Shown here in pieces: positions 1 through 7,136 of a stretch of 14,420 nucleotides of DNA. Position 1 is the stretch's first letter, and each line of letters begins with the position of its first letter. The notes below the pieces were generated by a model that was not told the origin of the DNA, did no database searches, and was given only the letters and a program-made list of their open reading frames with translations. The position numbers and the translations under genes are program-made. Source of the stretch: VAZQ01 sp035552735 (GTDB lineage Bacteria; Pseudomonadota; Alphaproteobacteria; Rhizobiales; Xanthobacteraceae); NCBI GenBank assembly GCA_035552735.1, contig DASZKX010000016.1, forward strand, positions 1 to 14,420. Direction: 5' to 3'.

Positions 1-813
1 TGGAACGGCCTGATGATCGCCGGCCTGATCAATGCCGGCCTTGCGCTCCACGAGCCGTCCTGGCTCCAGATCGCGGCCCGCGCCTTCCTGTTCGTCGACG
101 CCAAGATGGGCCGCGGCGATCGCCTCGGTCATTCATGGCGCGATGGGCGCTTGTTGTTCCCGGGTCTCGCGTCGGATCATGCGGCCATGATCAGGGCCGC
201 GCTTGCGCTCCATGAGGCGACTGGGGAGAGCGGTTATCTGGAGCGCGCGCTCGACTGGCAGGCCGGGCTCGACCGCCACTACGCCAATCCGGACACCGGC
301 GGTTATTTCCTCACCGCCAACGATGCCGAGGGATTGGTGGTGCGCCCCAATTCCACCGCCGACGAAGCCACCCCGAATCCGAACGCAGTCGAGGCCCAGA
401 ACCTGGTGCGGCTTGCTTTCTACAGCGGCCAGGACGCCTGGCGGGCACTGGCGGACAAACTGCTCGACGGGCTGCTTCCGCTCGCGAACGAAAATCTGTT
501 CATGCATGTCGCGCTGCTCAATGCCCTCGATCTGCGGCTGCGCGCGGCCGAGATCGTCGTGGTCGGCTCGGGTCCGCCGGCCGACGATCTGGTCGCCGCG
601 GCTCTTAAAGCCCCGTTCCTCGACCGCGTCGTGCTGCGCGCCCCAAAGCCCCAATCGCTGCCCGGCCACCATCCGGCGCAGGACAAGATCAAGTCCGCGC
701 CCGGGATCGCGGCCTTCGTGTGCGTGGGAGAGACCTGCTCGCTGCCGGTGACGAGCCGCCAGCACCTTGTGCAGACGCTCGCCGCCATGCGGCCCGTCAA
801 GGCGGCTGAATAG
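1..813 (+). CDS. C-terminal part of a thioredoxin-domain (YyaL/DUF255-like) protein, 5' end outside window
   Basis: The reading frame is open from base 1 (W-N-G-L-M...) to a TAG at 811-813, so only the last 270 codons are present. The visible part matches the C-terminal alpha/alpha-barrel of the YyaL/DUF255 family (related to human SPATA20). The supporting stretches are FPGLASDHAAMIRAALALHE followed by ATGESGYLERAL, then GGYFLT near residue 100, VVRPNS, and the N-P-N-A-V-x-A-Q-N-L-V-R-L stretch near residue 130. In this family the missing N-terminal domain is thioredoxin-like and the barrel resembles N-acylglucosamine 2-epimerases; the biochemical role is not established. The C-terminal end contains a C-V-G-E-T-C motif near residue 240, which family members often share. 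Its stop codon lies 4 nt from the stop of convergent rho. Confidence 0.85.
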   Translation, partial: WNGLMIAGLINAGLALHEPSWLQIAARAFLFVDAKMGRGDRLGHSWRDGRLLFPGLASDHAAMIRAALALHEATGESGYLERALDWQAGLDRHYANPDTGGYFLTANDAEGLVVRPNSTADEATPNPNAVEAQNLVRLAFYSGQDAWRALADKLLDGLLPLANENLFMHVALLNALDLRLRAAEIVVVGSGPPADDLVAAALKAPFLDRVVLRAPKPQSLPGHHPAQDKIKSAPGIAAFVCVGETCSLPVTSRQHLVQTLAAMRPVKAAE

Positions 814-817
814 AACC

Positions 818-2083
<1,266 letters not shown>

Positions 2084-2311
2084 GCGGGTAGTCCTATGGG
2101 AATGACCGGCGGCGAGGGCAGCAAACGCAATGGCTGGTCGACGCGCGGAGGGGGGAAGATCGCAGATCTTGGGAGAGGCGTCAGGCCATCTGGCCCGATG
2201 CAGCGGCAGGTCCCACTACGCGGACCGGCACTCGGTTGCATCTGCCTGCGTTCGGGGAGATGCCGCGAACATATGAAAAGAAAGCCCGCAACGCAAGGGT
2301 CCTGATGCGGT
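2084..2311 (-). promoter_or_regulatory. rho leader region, C-rich, possible autogenous control
   Basis: This is the 228-nt gap between hemJ and rho. Read on the minus strand it holds a possible promoter near its start, then a small perfect hairpin (AAGATC/GATCTT with a 3-nt loop, plus-strand 2156-2170). A CCCCCC run follows, then a pyrimidine-rich stretch up to the AGGA ribosome site. In E. coli rho is autoregulated by Rho acting in its leader. Similar control here is inference from the long C-rich leader, not from a recognised motif. Confidence 0.4.
2270..2297 (-). promoter_or_regulatory. Candidate rho promoter
   Basis: On the minus strand CTTGCG (2297-2292) is followed after 16 nt by CATATG (2275-2270), a fair match to a housekeeping-sigma promoter. 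A start near 2262 would give a leader of roughly 180 nt before rho. The match is by eye only, and rho could also be read through from hemE-hemJ. Confidence 0.35.
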
Positions 2312-2734
2312 TCAGAACGGCTTGACCACCGCCAAAATGACGATGCCGATCATCAGGATCGTCGGCACCTCATTGATTATCCTGTAGAATCTCTGAGAAT
2401 GCCAGTTCCGGTCGGCGCCGAAATCCCGCACCCAGCGGGCCAATAATCCGTGGACACCAGACAGCGCCAAGACGAGCACGACCTTGGCCTGCAGCCAGTG
2501 GAAGGCGAACCATCCCCCCTCATAGGCAAGCCCGAGACCCAAGAGCCAGGTCGCGATCATGGCCGGATTGATGATCGCCCGCAGCAAGCGGCGCTCCATC
2601 ACCTTGAAGGTTTCGGACTGCTTGGAGCCCGGCTCGGCCTCGCAGTGATATACGAACAGGCGCGGCAGATAGAGCATGCCCGCCATCCAGGCAATGACCG
2701 CGATGATGTGCAGGGCCTTGGCCCATTCGTACAC
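2312..2734 (-). CDS. hemJ: HemJ-type protoporphyrinogen IX oxidase (UPF0093 membrane protein)
   Basis: A 140-residue inner-membrane protein with four predicted helices at about residues 6-26, 55-71, 81-98 and 121-137. HemJ oxidises protoporphyrinogen IX to protoporphyrin IX in many proteobacteria that lack HemG and HemY. Family hallmarks visible are the first helix with conserved His9 (ALHIIAVIAWMAGMLYLPRL), RRLLRAIINPAM, WLQAKVVLVL and the C-terminal RIINEVP...VVKPF. The start is GTG at 2734-2732, with AAAGG about 8 nt upstream overlapping the end of hemE. The hemE stop lies 15 nt upstream, so the two genes are probably cotranscribed and encode steps of one pathway. hemH, the last step, is not in the window. 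Confidence 0.9.
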   Translation of the reverse strand: MYEWAKALHIIAVIAWMAGMLYLPRLFVYHCEAEPGSKQSETFKVMERRLLRAIINPAMIATWLLGLGLAYEGGWFAFHWLQAKVVLVLALSGVHGLLARWVRDFGADRNWHSQRFYRIINEVPTILMIGIVILAVVKPF

Positions 2735-2749
2735 GGGGCAGCCTTTCGT

Positions 2750-3775
2750 TCACTTGCCGCGGACGCGGGCGAGCATGCACTCGACATGAGCGATCGGCGT
2801 CTGCGGCACGATGCCATGACCGAGATTGAAAATGAACGGCCGGCCCGCAAAGGTCTCCATCACCGCGTCGACCGCGGCATCGAGCGCGGCCCCGCCGGCG
2901 ACCAGCACCAGCGGATCGAGATTTCCCTGCACCGCGACCCGGCTCTGCACCCGGTCGCGGGCGAAACCGCGATCCACGCTCCAATCGAGCCCGACCGCAT
3001 TGAGCGGAATTTCCTCGACGTAACGCGCCAGGAGCGCGCCGGCGCCGCGCGGAAATCCAATCACCTTGGCGCCGGGAATCTGCGCCCGCACCTTGGCCAC
3101 GATTCGCTGCGTGGGCTCGATGCACCAGCGCGCGAATTCCTCGGGCGGCAGCACGCCGGCCCAAGTGTCGAAAATCTGGACCGCATCGGCACCGGCCTGC
3201 AATTGCCGAACCAGATAGGCGGCCGAAGCGTCCACCAGGATATCGATCAGAACCGCAAACGCCTGCGGCTCCCGGTAGGCGAACAGCCGCGCCGGTGCCT
3301 GATCGGGCGTGCCCTGCCCGGCCACCATGTAGCTCGCGACCGTCCAGGGCGCGCCACAGAAGCCCAACAGCGCGGTCCCGCCATCGAGCTTCGTCTTGAC
3401 CAGCCGAACCGTCTCGTAAATCGGCGCCAGCACCTTCTGATCAACCTCACCGGCCAGCCGCTTCAAGGCTTGTCCGTCCGCGAGAGGCTCGAGCCGCGGT
3501 CCCTCGCCGGCCGCGAACCTCACCGATTGGCCAAGCGCATGCGGAATGACCAGGATGTCCGAGAACAGAATGGCGGCGTCGAAGCCGAACCGCCGTATCG
3601 GCTGCAGCGTCACCTCGGCCGCATATTCCGGCGTAAAGATCAGGTTGAGGAATTCGCCGGCCTTTTCCCGCAAGGCGCGATATTCCGGCAAATAGCGACC
3701 GGCCTGCCGCATCAGCCAGACCGGCGGTGGGCTCTGCGCGATACCGTCCAGGACCTGGAGAAACGATTTGTTCAC
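2750..3775 (-). CDS. hemE: Uroporphyrinogen decarboxylase
   Basis: A 341-residue cytosolic enzyme that removes four carboxyl groups from uroporphyrinogen III to give coproporphyrinogen III in heme synthesis. Signature 1, PVWLMRQAGRYLPEY (18-32), includes the substrate-binding Arg23 and Arg27. FSDIL follows with Asp73, then signature 2 GFCGAPWTVASYM (138-150) with Tyr149, QGNLDP (283-288) and NLGHGI with His320. Length is normal. The start is GTG at 3775-3773, preceded by a strong AGGGAGG site 4 nt away. The 5' side faces the candidate origin; in Caulobacter the hemE promoter overlaps oriC, so hemE expression may be linked to the same DNA elements here (inference). Confidence 0.97.
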   Translation of the reverse strand: MNKSFLQVLDGIAQSPPPVWLMRQAGRYLPEYRALREKAGEFLNLIFTPEYAAEVTLQPIRRFGFDAAILFSDILVIPHALGQSVRFAAGEGPRLEPLADGQALKRLAGEVDQKVLAPIYETVRLVKTKLDGGTALLGFCGAPWTVASYMVAGQGTPDQAPARLFAYREPQAFAVLIDILVDASAAYLVRQLQAGADAVQIFDTWAGVLPPEEFARWCIEPTQRIVAKVRAQIPGAKVIGFPRGAGALLARYVEEIPLNAVGLDWSVDRGFARDRVQSRVAVQGNLDPLVLVAGGAALDAAVDAVMETFAGRPFIFNLGHGIVPQTPIAHVECMLARVRGK

Positions 3776-3800
3776 AGCGCCTCCCTGGGGCGACCTTCCC

Positions 3801-3840
3801 TACTAAAAACTAAGGTGACTCTTCTTATTATGATTCTTAG
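3801..3840. other. AT-rich patch, candidate DNA-unwinding element
   Basis: Only 11 of 40 bases are G or C, in a window that is otherwise strongly GC-rich. It overlaps two of the three GANTC sites. An easily melted stretch next to DnaA-type sites is expected in an origin. It also lies in the hemE upstream region, so part of the composition may reflect the hemE promoter. Confidence 0.45.
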
Positions 3841-3856
3841 GCGGTGGATTAGACTC
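3817..3856. other. Cluster of three GANTC (CcrM methylation) sites
   Basis: GACTC at 3817-3821, GATTC at 3832-3836 and GACTC at 3852-3856. GANTC is the target of the cell-cycle methyltransferase CcrM in alphaproteobacteria, and such sites are found in the Caulobacter origin. I see no other GANTC in the rest of this intergenic region. Confidence 0.6.
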
Positions 3857-4098
3857 ATGCATTTCCGTCAACAGGTCGTCCACCCACCGCGCACAAGCAA
3901 GCCTTGCGCAGGATATTCAGGGGATGAGGTTCGGCATGGCATTTGAGCGTGATTTTGTTGCCATTCCGAGCCGGGTGTGGCGAATGAGTTCACAGGCAAT
4001 TCACATGTCACCGCTGATCCTGCGACGGCGTTCGGCTTGTGTCCCCTTGGCAGCTTTGGGGAAACTCTGCATATCATGTCCCGCGCGCTCCCGGTTGC

Positions 4099-4124
4099 GG
4101 GGCTGGCGGCATGCCGCCCTCCCC
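4099..4124. repeat. 26-bp imperfect palindrome with 14-bp perfect core, upstream of ppsR
   Basis: The core GGCGGCATGCCGCC (4105-4118) is a perfect palindrome. It is flanked by a 2-bp mismatch on each side and then GGGG (4099-4102) and CCCC (4121-4124). It ends 30 bp before the ppsR ATG and inside the candidate origin. It could be a protein-binding site or fold as a hairpin in a ppsR leader; it has no T-run to act as a terminator. Confidence 0.7.
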
Positions 4125-4154
4125 AGGCTTGCACAGGTTATCCCGGCCTAACAC

Positions 4155-4994
4155 ATGCCCCAGCGGACCGGCAGCTATTTCCATCTTCATCTCGTATCCG
4201 ATGCGACCGGCGAGACCTTGACGACGGTGGCGCGGGCCGCGACCGCCCAGTACACCAAAATGTCGCCCGTCGAGCACGTCTACCCGTTGGTGCGCACCCA
4301 GAAGCAGCTCGATCGGGCATTGTGCGAGATCGAGGAGGCGCCCGGCATCGTGCTCTACACGTTGCTCGAGGAGGACCTGGTCAAGCGGCTCGAGGACCAT
4401 TGCCGCGACCTCAGCCTGCCGTGCCTCTCGATCCTGGGACCGGTCCTGCAGCTCATGCGATCCTATTTGGGTACGGAGACGAGCCATCGGGTCGGCGCCC
4501 AGCACACCCTCAACGCGGAATATTTCAGGCGCATCGATGCCCTGAACTACACCATGCTGCATGACGATGGGCAGCACGTCGACGAGCTCGAGCAAGCCGA
4601 CGTGGTGCTGGTCGGCGTATCGCGCACCTCGAAGACGCCGACCTCCATCTATCTGGCCAACCGCGGCGTCAAGACCGGAAATGTTCCGCTGGTACCCGGC
4701 ATTGCGGTGGCCCCGCAGGTCGAGGTGCTGACGCATCCGCTGGTGGTGGGCCTCTATGCGAGTCCCGAGCGGATCGTGCAGATCCGGCAAAACCGGCTGC
4801 TCGGCCTCAAGTCGCACCAGGACGACGACCAATATATCGATCGCCAGGCCGTGGCCGAGGAAATCATGCTGTCACGGCGGCTGTGTGCCAGGCACAACTG
4901 GCCGATCATCGATGTCACCCGCCGATCGATCGAGGAAACCGCCGCTGCCGTGCTCAAGCTGCTGGTTGAACGCCGGCGTCTGCCGGCCTCATGA
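4155..4994 (+). CDS. ppsR: Pyruvate,phosphate dikinase / PEP synthase regulatory protein (DUF299 kinase-pyrophosphorylase)
   Basis: A 279-residue bifunctional regulator. Family members inactivate PPDK or PEP synthase by ADP-dependent phosphorylation of a threonine and reactivate it by Pi-dependent dephosphorylation. Visible family motifs are the N-terminal FHLHLVSDATGETL (9-22), a glycine- and histidine-containing stretch (HRVGAQHTLN, 111-120), ALNYTMLHDDGQ (129-140) and the P-loop-like GVSRTSKTPTS (154-164). Length fits the family. The ATG at 4155 gives the usual short N-terminus; no Shine-Dalgarno is evident upstream, which is odd. It is the homologue of Rickettsia RP001, the gene flanking the origin there. 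Whether the target is PPDK or PEP synthase cannot be told from this window. Confidence 0.92.
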   Translation: MPQRTGSYFHLHLVSDATGETLTTVARAATAQYTKMSPVEHVYPLVRTQKQLDRALCEIEEAPGIVLYTLLEEDLVKRLEDHCRDLSLPCLSILGPVLQLMRSYLGTETSHRVGAQHTLNAEYFRRIDALNYTMLHDDGQHVDELEQADVVLVGVSRTSKTPTSIYLANRGVKTGNVPLVPGIAVAPQVEVLTHPLVVGLYASPERIVQIRQNRLLGLKSHQDDDQYIDRQAVAEEIMLSRRLCARHNWPIIDVTRRSIEETAAAVLKLLVERRRLPAS

Positions 4995-4996
4995 CC

Positions 4997-5029
4997 ATGG
5001 TGTCGTAATCATGGGGGTGTCGTAGCATG
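4997..5029 (+). repeat. Three imperfect ATG-containing repeats at the ppsR-maf junction
   Basis: After the ppsR stop, three similar units follow. ATG-GTG-TCG-TAA (4997-5008) and ATG-GGG-GTG-TCG-TAG (5011-5025) are closed at once by stops; the third ATG (5027) opens maf. The units share CATGG...TGTCGTA. They look like a small local duplication and yield two tiny ORFs (M-V-S and M-G-V-S) just ahead of maf. Confidence 0.6.
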
Positions 5030-5647
5030 GGGCTTTGGCTCGCCGCGCCGCCGCTGGTGCTGGCTTCCCGCAGCGCAAGCCGGCGCGCCGTGCTGGCCGG
5101 CGCCGGCATACCGGTTGAAGTTCTCCCGGCCGATGTCGATGAGCGGGCGATCGAGACGCAGGCCAGCCTGCAATCCCCAAGTCAACCCCCAAGCCAGATC
5201 GCTCTCCTGCTGGCGCGCGCCAAAGCCGGCGCGATCTCGGCCAAGCTGCCGGAACGGCTGGTGCTGGGCGCCGACCAGACGCTGGCGCTCGGGCAACGTC
5301 TGTTCGCCAAGCCCGCCGATTTGGCGGCCGCCAGCCATCAGCTCAAAAGCCTGCGCGGGCGCACCCACGAGCTTCATTCAGCCGTCGTGGTGGCCCGCCA
5401 CGGCGCCGTCCTGTTCGCGCACTGCGAGATCGCCCGGCTCACCATGCGGAGCTTCTCGGATCGCTTTCTTGCCGCCTACATCGAAGCCGCCGGGTCCGCC
5501 GTAACGGCGAGCGTCGGCGCCTACCAGGTGGAGGGCATCGGCATCCAGCTGTTCGAGCGCATCGAGGGCGACCACTTCACCATCCTGGGCTTGCCGTTGC
5601 TGCGGCTCCTGCAATTTCTGCGGCAGCACGGTTGTCTCGCGGACTAG
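5027..5647 (+). CDS. maf: Maf-family nucleoside triphosphate pyrophosphatase
   Basis: A 206-residue cytosolic house-cleaning enzyme. Maf proteins hydrolyse non-canonical or modified nucleoside triphosphates to monophosphates and pyrophosphate; some act on dTTP/UTP, the YceF branch on 7-methyl-GTP. Visible motifs are the N-terminal LVLASRSASRR (10-20), GADQTL with the likely catalytic Asp83, the SLRGRTHELHSA region, and the C-terminal SVGAYQVEGIGIQLFERIEG followed by DHFTILGLPLL. The ATG at 5027 has a G-rich GGGGGTG about 8 nt upstream. Residues 50-57 form a tandem (S/P)PSQ repeat from a 12-bp duplication that I do not recognise as family-typical. Substrate subclass is not assigned. The gene follows ppsR after 32 nt and is probably cotranscribed with it. 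Confidence 0.92.
   Translation: MGLWLAAPPLVLASRSASRRAVLAGAGIPVEVLPADVDERAIETQASLQSPSQPPSQIALLLARAKAGAISAKLPERLVLGADQTLALGQRLFAKPADLAAASHQLKSLRGRTHELHSAVVVARHGAVLFAHCEIARLTMRSFSDRFLAAYIEAAGSAVTASVGAYQVEGIGIQLFERIEGDHFTILGLPLLRLLQFLRQHGCLAD
5175..5196 (+). repeat. 12-bp tandem repeat inside maf
   Basis: CCCCAAGTCA (5175-5184) and CCCCAAGCCA (5187-5196) are two copies with a 12-bp period. They encode a repeated S-P-S-Q / P-P-S-Q and keep the frame. This suggests slippage that lengthened a surface loop by four residues. Confidence 0.6.
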
Positions 5648-5723
5648 CGGATTGATCGGCTCGAAAGAGGCGTCCATAAGCGGCCGGGGCCGGCGCGAGG
5701 TCGGCGATCGCCATGGTGGGGGC

Positions 5724-6323
5724 ATGTTCATCCTCGGCCTGACCGGCTCGCTCGGGATGGGAAAATCGACCACAGCGGGCTTCTTCGCTGAGGCCGGCGT
5801 GCCGGTGCATGATGCCGACGCGGTCGTGCATCGTCTCTACGAAGGCGAAGCCGTGGACGCCATCGAGGCGGCGTTTCCGGGCACCACCACGGATGGCAAG
5901 GTCGACCGCGCCAAGCTGGCGGCCCGGGTGCTCGACGATCCGGAGGCCTTGCGGCGGCTTGAGGCCATCGTGCATCCGCTGGTGCGCGCCGCCGAGGCGC
6001 GCTTCCTGGCCGATGCCGGGGCGCGCGACGCGCCGGTCGTGCTGCTCGACATTCCGCTTCTGCTCGAGACCGCAAGCCACCAGAGGGTCGATGCCATCGT
6101 GGTGGTGTCGGCTCCGACCGAAATCCAGCGGCAACGGATGCTCGAGCGGCCCGGAATGACGCAGGAAAAATTCGACGCCCTTCTGGCCCGGCAGATGCCC
6201 GACAGCGAGAAGCGCCGGCGCGCGGATTTTGTGGTGGATACCTCGCGCGGATTCGATGCCGCGCGCGCGCAGGTCCGGGAAATCTTGCGTGCTGTCGCTA
6301 CAATGCCGCGGCGGCGGCGGTGA
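5724..6323 (+). CDS. coaE: Dephospho-CoA kinase
   Basis: Phosphorylates the 3'-OH of dephospho-CoA with ATP, the last step of coenzyme A synthesis. Started at ATG 5724 the protein has 199 residues, the usual size, and begins MFILGLTGSLGMGKST with the Walker A loop at 8-16. DADAVVHRLY (30-39) holds the family's substrate-side Asp, followed by HPLVR and LLDIPLLLET. A longer in-frame ORF from TTG at 5652 would add 24 residues of low-information sequence and is not preferred; the ribosome site is weak for either start. The 76-bp gap after maf has no gene, although aroE commonly sits there in related genomes. The stop overlaps an in-frame GTG of the dnaQ frame. Confidence 0.93.
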   Translation: MFILGLTGSLGMGKSTTAGFFAEAGVPVHDADAVVHRLYEGEAVDAIEAAFPGTTTDGKVDRAKLAARVLDDPEALRRLEAIVHPLVRAAEARFLADAGARDAPVVLLDIPLLLETASHQRVDAIVVVSAPTEIQRQRMLERPGMTQEKFDALLARQMPDSEKRRRADFVVDTSRGFDAARAQVREILRAVATMPRRRR

Positions 6324-6352
6324 TTCGTTTGGGCCGCGCACCAGGGCAAGCC

Positions 6353-7057
6353 ATGCGCGAGATCGTGTTCGATACCGAAACCACCGGCCTCGATCCCTAT
6401 CAGGGTCATCGGCTGATCGAGGTGGGCTGCATCGAGCTCCTCAACCGCATCCCGAGCGGAAACACGTTTCACCGCTACGTCAATCCGCAGCGCGATGTTC
6501 CGGGCGAAGCCTTCGCGATCCACGGCCTCTCGGCCGAGTTCCTCAAGGACAAGCCGTTGTTCGCCGCTGTGGCGGACGAGCTGATCGCGTTCATCGGGGA
6601 TGCCCCGCTGGTGGCCCACAACGCGTCCTTCGACTTGAACTTCATCAATGCCGAGTTCGAGCGTGCCGGCCGGGCAGCGATCACGCGCGACCGCATCATC
6701 GACACCTTGTTGCTCGCGCGCCGCAAGCACCCGGGGAGCCCCAATCGGCTCGACGATCTGTGCGCCCGCTACAGCATCGACAGCTCGCGGCGCGTCAAGC
6801 ACGGCGCGCTGCTCGATGCCGAGATCCTGGCCGAGGTCTATCTGGAATTGGTCGGCGGCCGGCAGGCACAGCTCATTTTGGTCGAGACCGGCAACGACAC
6901 CGCCGCGGCCGGGACCGGCCGGGCCGCGGTGATCCGGCCGCGCCCGATCGCCTTGCCGCCGCGCCTCAGCGACGAAGATCTCGCCGCCCATGCCGGCTTC
7001 CGCGCCAGCCTCGGCGACAAGGCCATCTGGGCCGACTACATGCAGGCGAGTTCGTAG
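6353..7057 (+). CDS. dnaQ: DNA polymerase III epsilon subunit (3'-5' proofreading exonuclease)
   Basis: A 234-residue DEDDh exonuclease that proofreads for the replicative polymerase. ExoI is VFDTETTG with Asp7 and Glu9. ExoII is LVAHNASFDLNFINAEF (86-102) with Asp94. ExoIII is HGALLDAEILAEVYLEL with His150 and Asp155. The C-terminal tail after about residue 170 is where the alpha subunit binds in this family. I chose ATG 6353, which gives the standard MREIVFDTETTG start and has AGGG 6 nt upstream. A GTG at 6320 overlapping the coaE stop would add 11 residues and cannot be excluded. It closes the ppsR-maf-coaE-dnaQ run and is followed by a strong hairpin. Confidence 0.95.
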   Translation: MREIVFDTETTGLDPYQGHRLIEVGCIELLNRIPSGNTFHRYVNPQRDVPGEAFAIHGLSAEFLKDKPLFAAVADELIAFIGDAPLVAHNASFDLNFINAEFERAGRAAITRDRIIDTLLLARRKHPGSPNRLDDLCARYSIDSSRRVKHGALLDAEILAEVYLELVGGRQAQLILVETGNDTAAAGTGRAAVIRPRPIALPPRLSDEDLAAHAGFRASLGDKAIWADYMQASS

Positions 7058-7067
7058 CTCGGGGCTC

Positions 7068-7100
7068 TTGTCATGGCCGGACTTGTTCCGGCCATGACAA
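7068..7100. terminator. Perfect 13-bp inverted repeat between convergent dnaQ and secB
   Basis: The arms TTGTCATGGCCGG (7068-7080) and CCGGCCATGACAA (7088-7100) pair perfectly around a 7-nt loop, ACTTGTT. The hairpin sits 10 nt after the dnaQ stop and 36 nt past the secB stop, so it could end transcription from both sides. It lacks a long T-run on either strand. From memory, the core resembles a GTCATGGCCGG...CCGGCCATGAC palindrome repeated in many Bradyrhizobium-type genomes, so it may be a dispersed repeat used as a terminator. Confidence 0.7.
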
Positions 7101-7136
7101 TCAGGTTTCAGTGCCCGCCAAAAGGTGAGCGTCAGT

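Larger units (their letters stand above)
3776..4154. other. Probable chromosomal replication origin (oriC), hemE-ppsR intergenic region
   Basis: A 379-bp gap between divergent hemE and ppsR with no credible gene. Its position matches the oriC location in Caulobacter crescentus and Rickettsia, between hemE and RP001 (the ppsR homologue). It contains an AT-rich patch at 3801-3840 (11 G/C of 40), three GANTC sites (3817-3821, 3832-3836, 3852-3856) and degenerate DnaA-box-like words. Against TTATCCACA or its complement these are 3843-3851 (7/9), 3976-3984 (7/9), 3997-4005 (6/9) and 4138-4146 (6/9). TTCACA occurs twice 11 bp apart, and an imperfect palindrome lies at 4099-4124. rho, hemJ and hemE run left and ppsR to dnaQ run right, as expected beside a bidirectional origin. 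No perfect DnaA box is present, so the call rests mainly on synteny. The region must also hold the hemE and ppsR promoters, which I could not pin down. Confidence 0.65.

Noticed and set aside
2291..2311. Intrinsic terminator after hemJ
   Set aside because: A pyrimidine run CTTTCTTTT follows on the minus strand, but the only stem before it has about 3 bp, too weak to call.
2450..3946. 498-codon open frame on the plus strand across hemE/hemJ
   Set aside because: It is antisense to two well-supported genes, its product is Arg/His/Gln-rich without family resemblance, and long antisense frames are common in GC-rich DNA.
3868..4151. Short ORFs on both strands within the hemE-ppsR gap
   Set aside because: No ribosome sites, no family resemblance, and they overlap each other; origin-type non-coding DNA explains the region better.
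5837..6991. 384-codon minus-strand frame across coaE and dnaQ
   Set aside because: Antisense to two genes with clear catalytic motifs, with no recognisable domain of its own.
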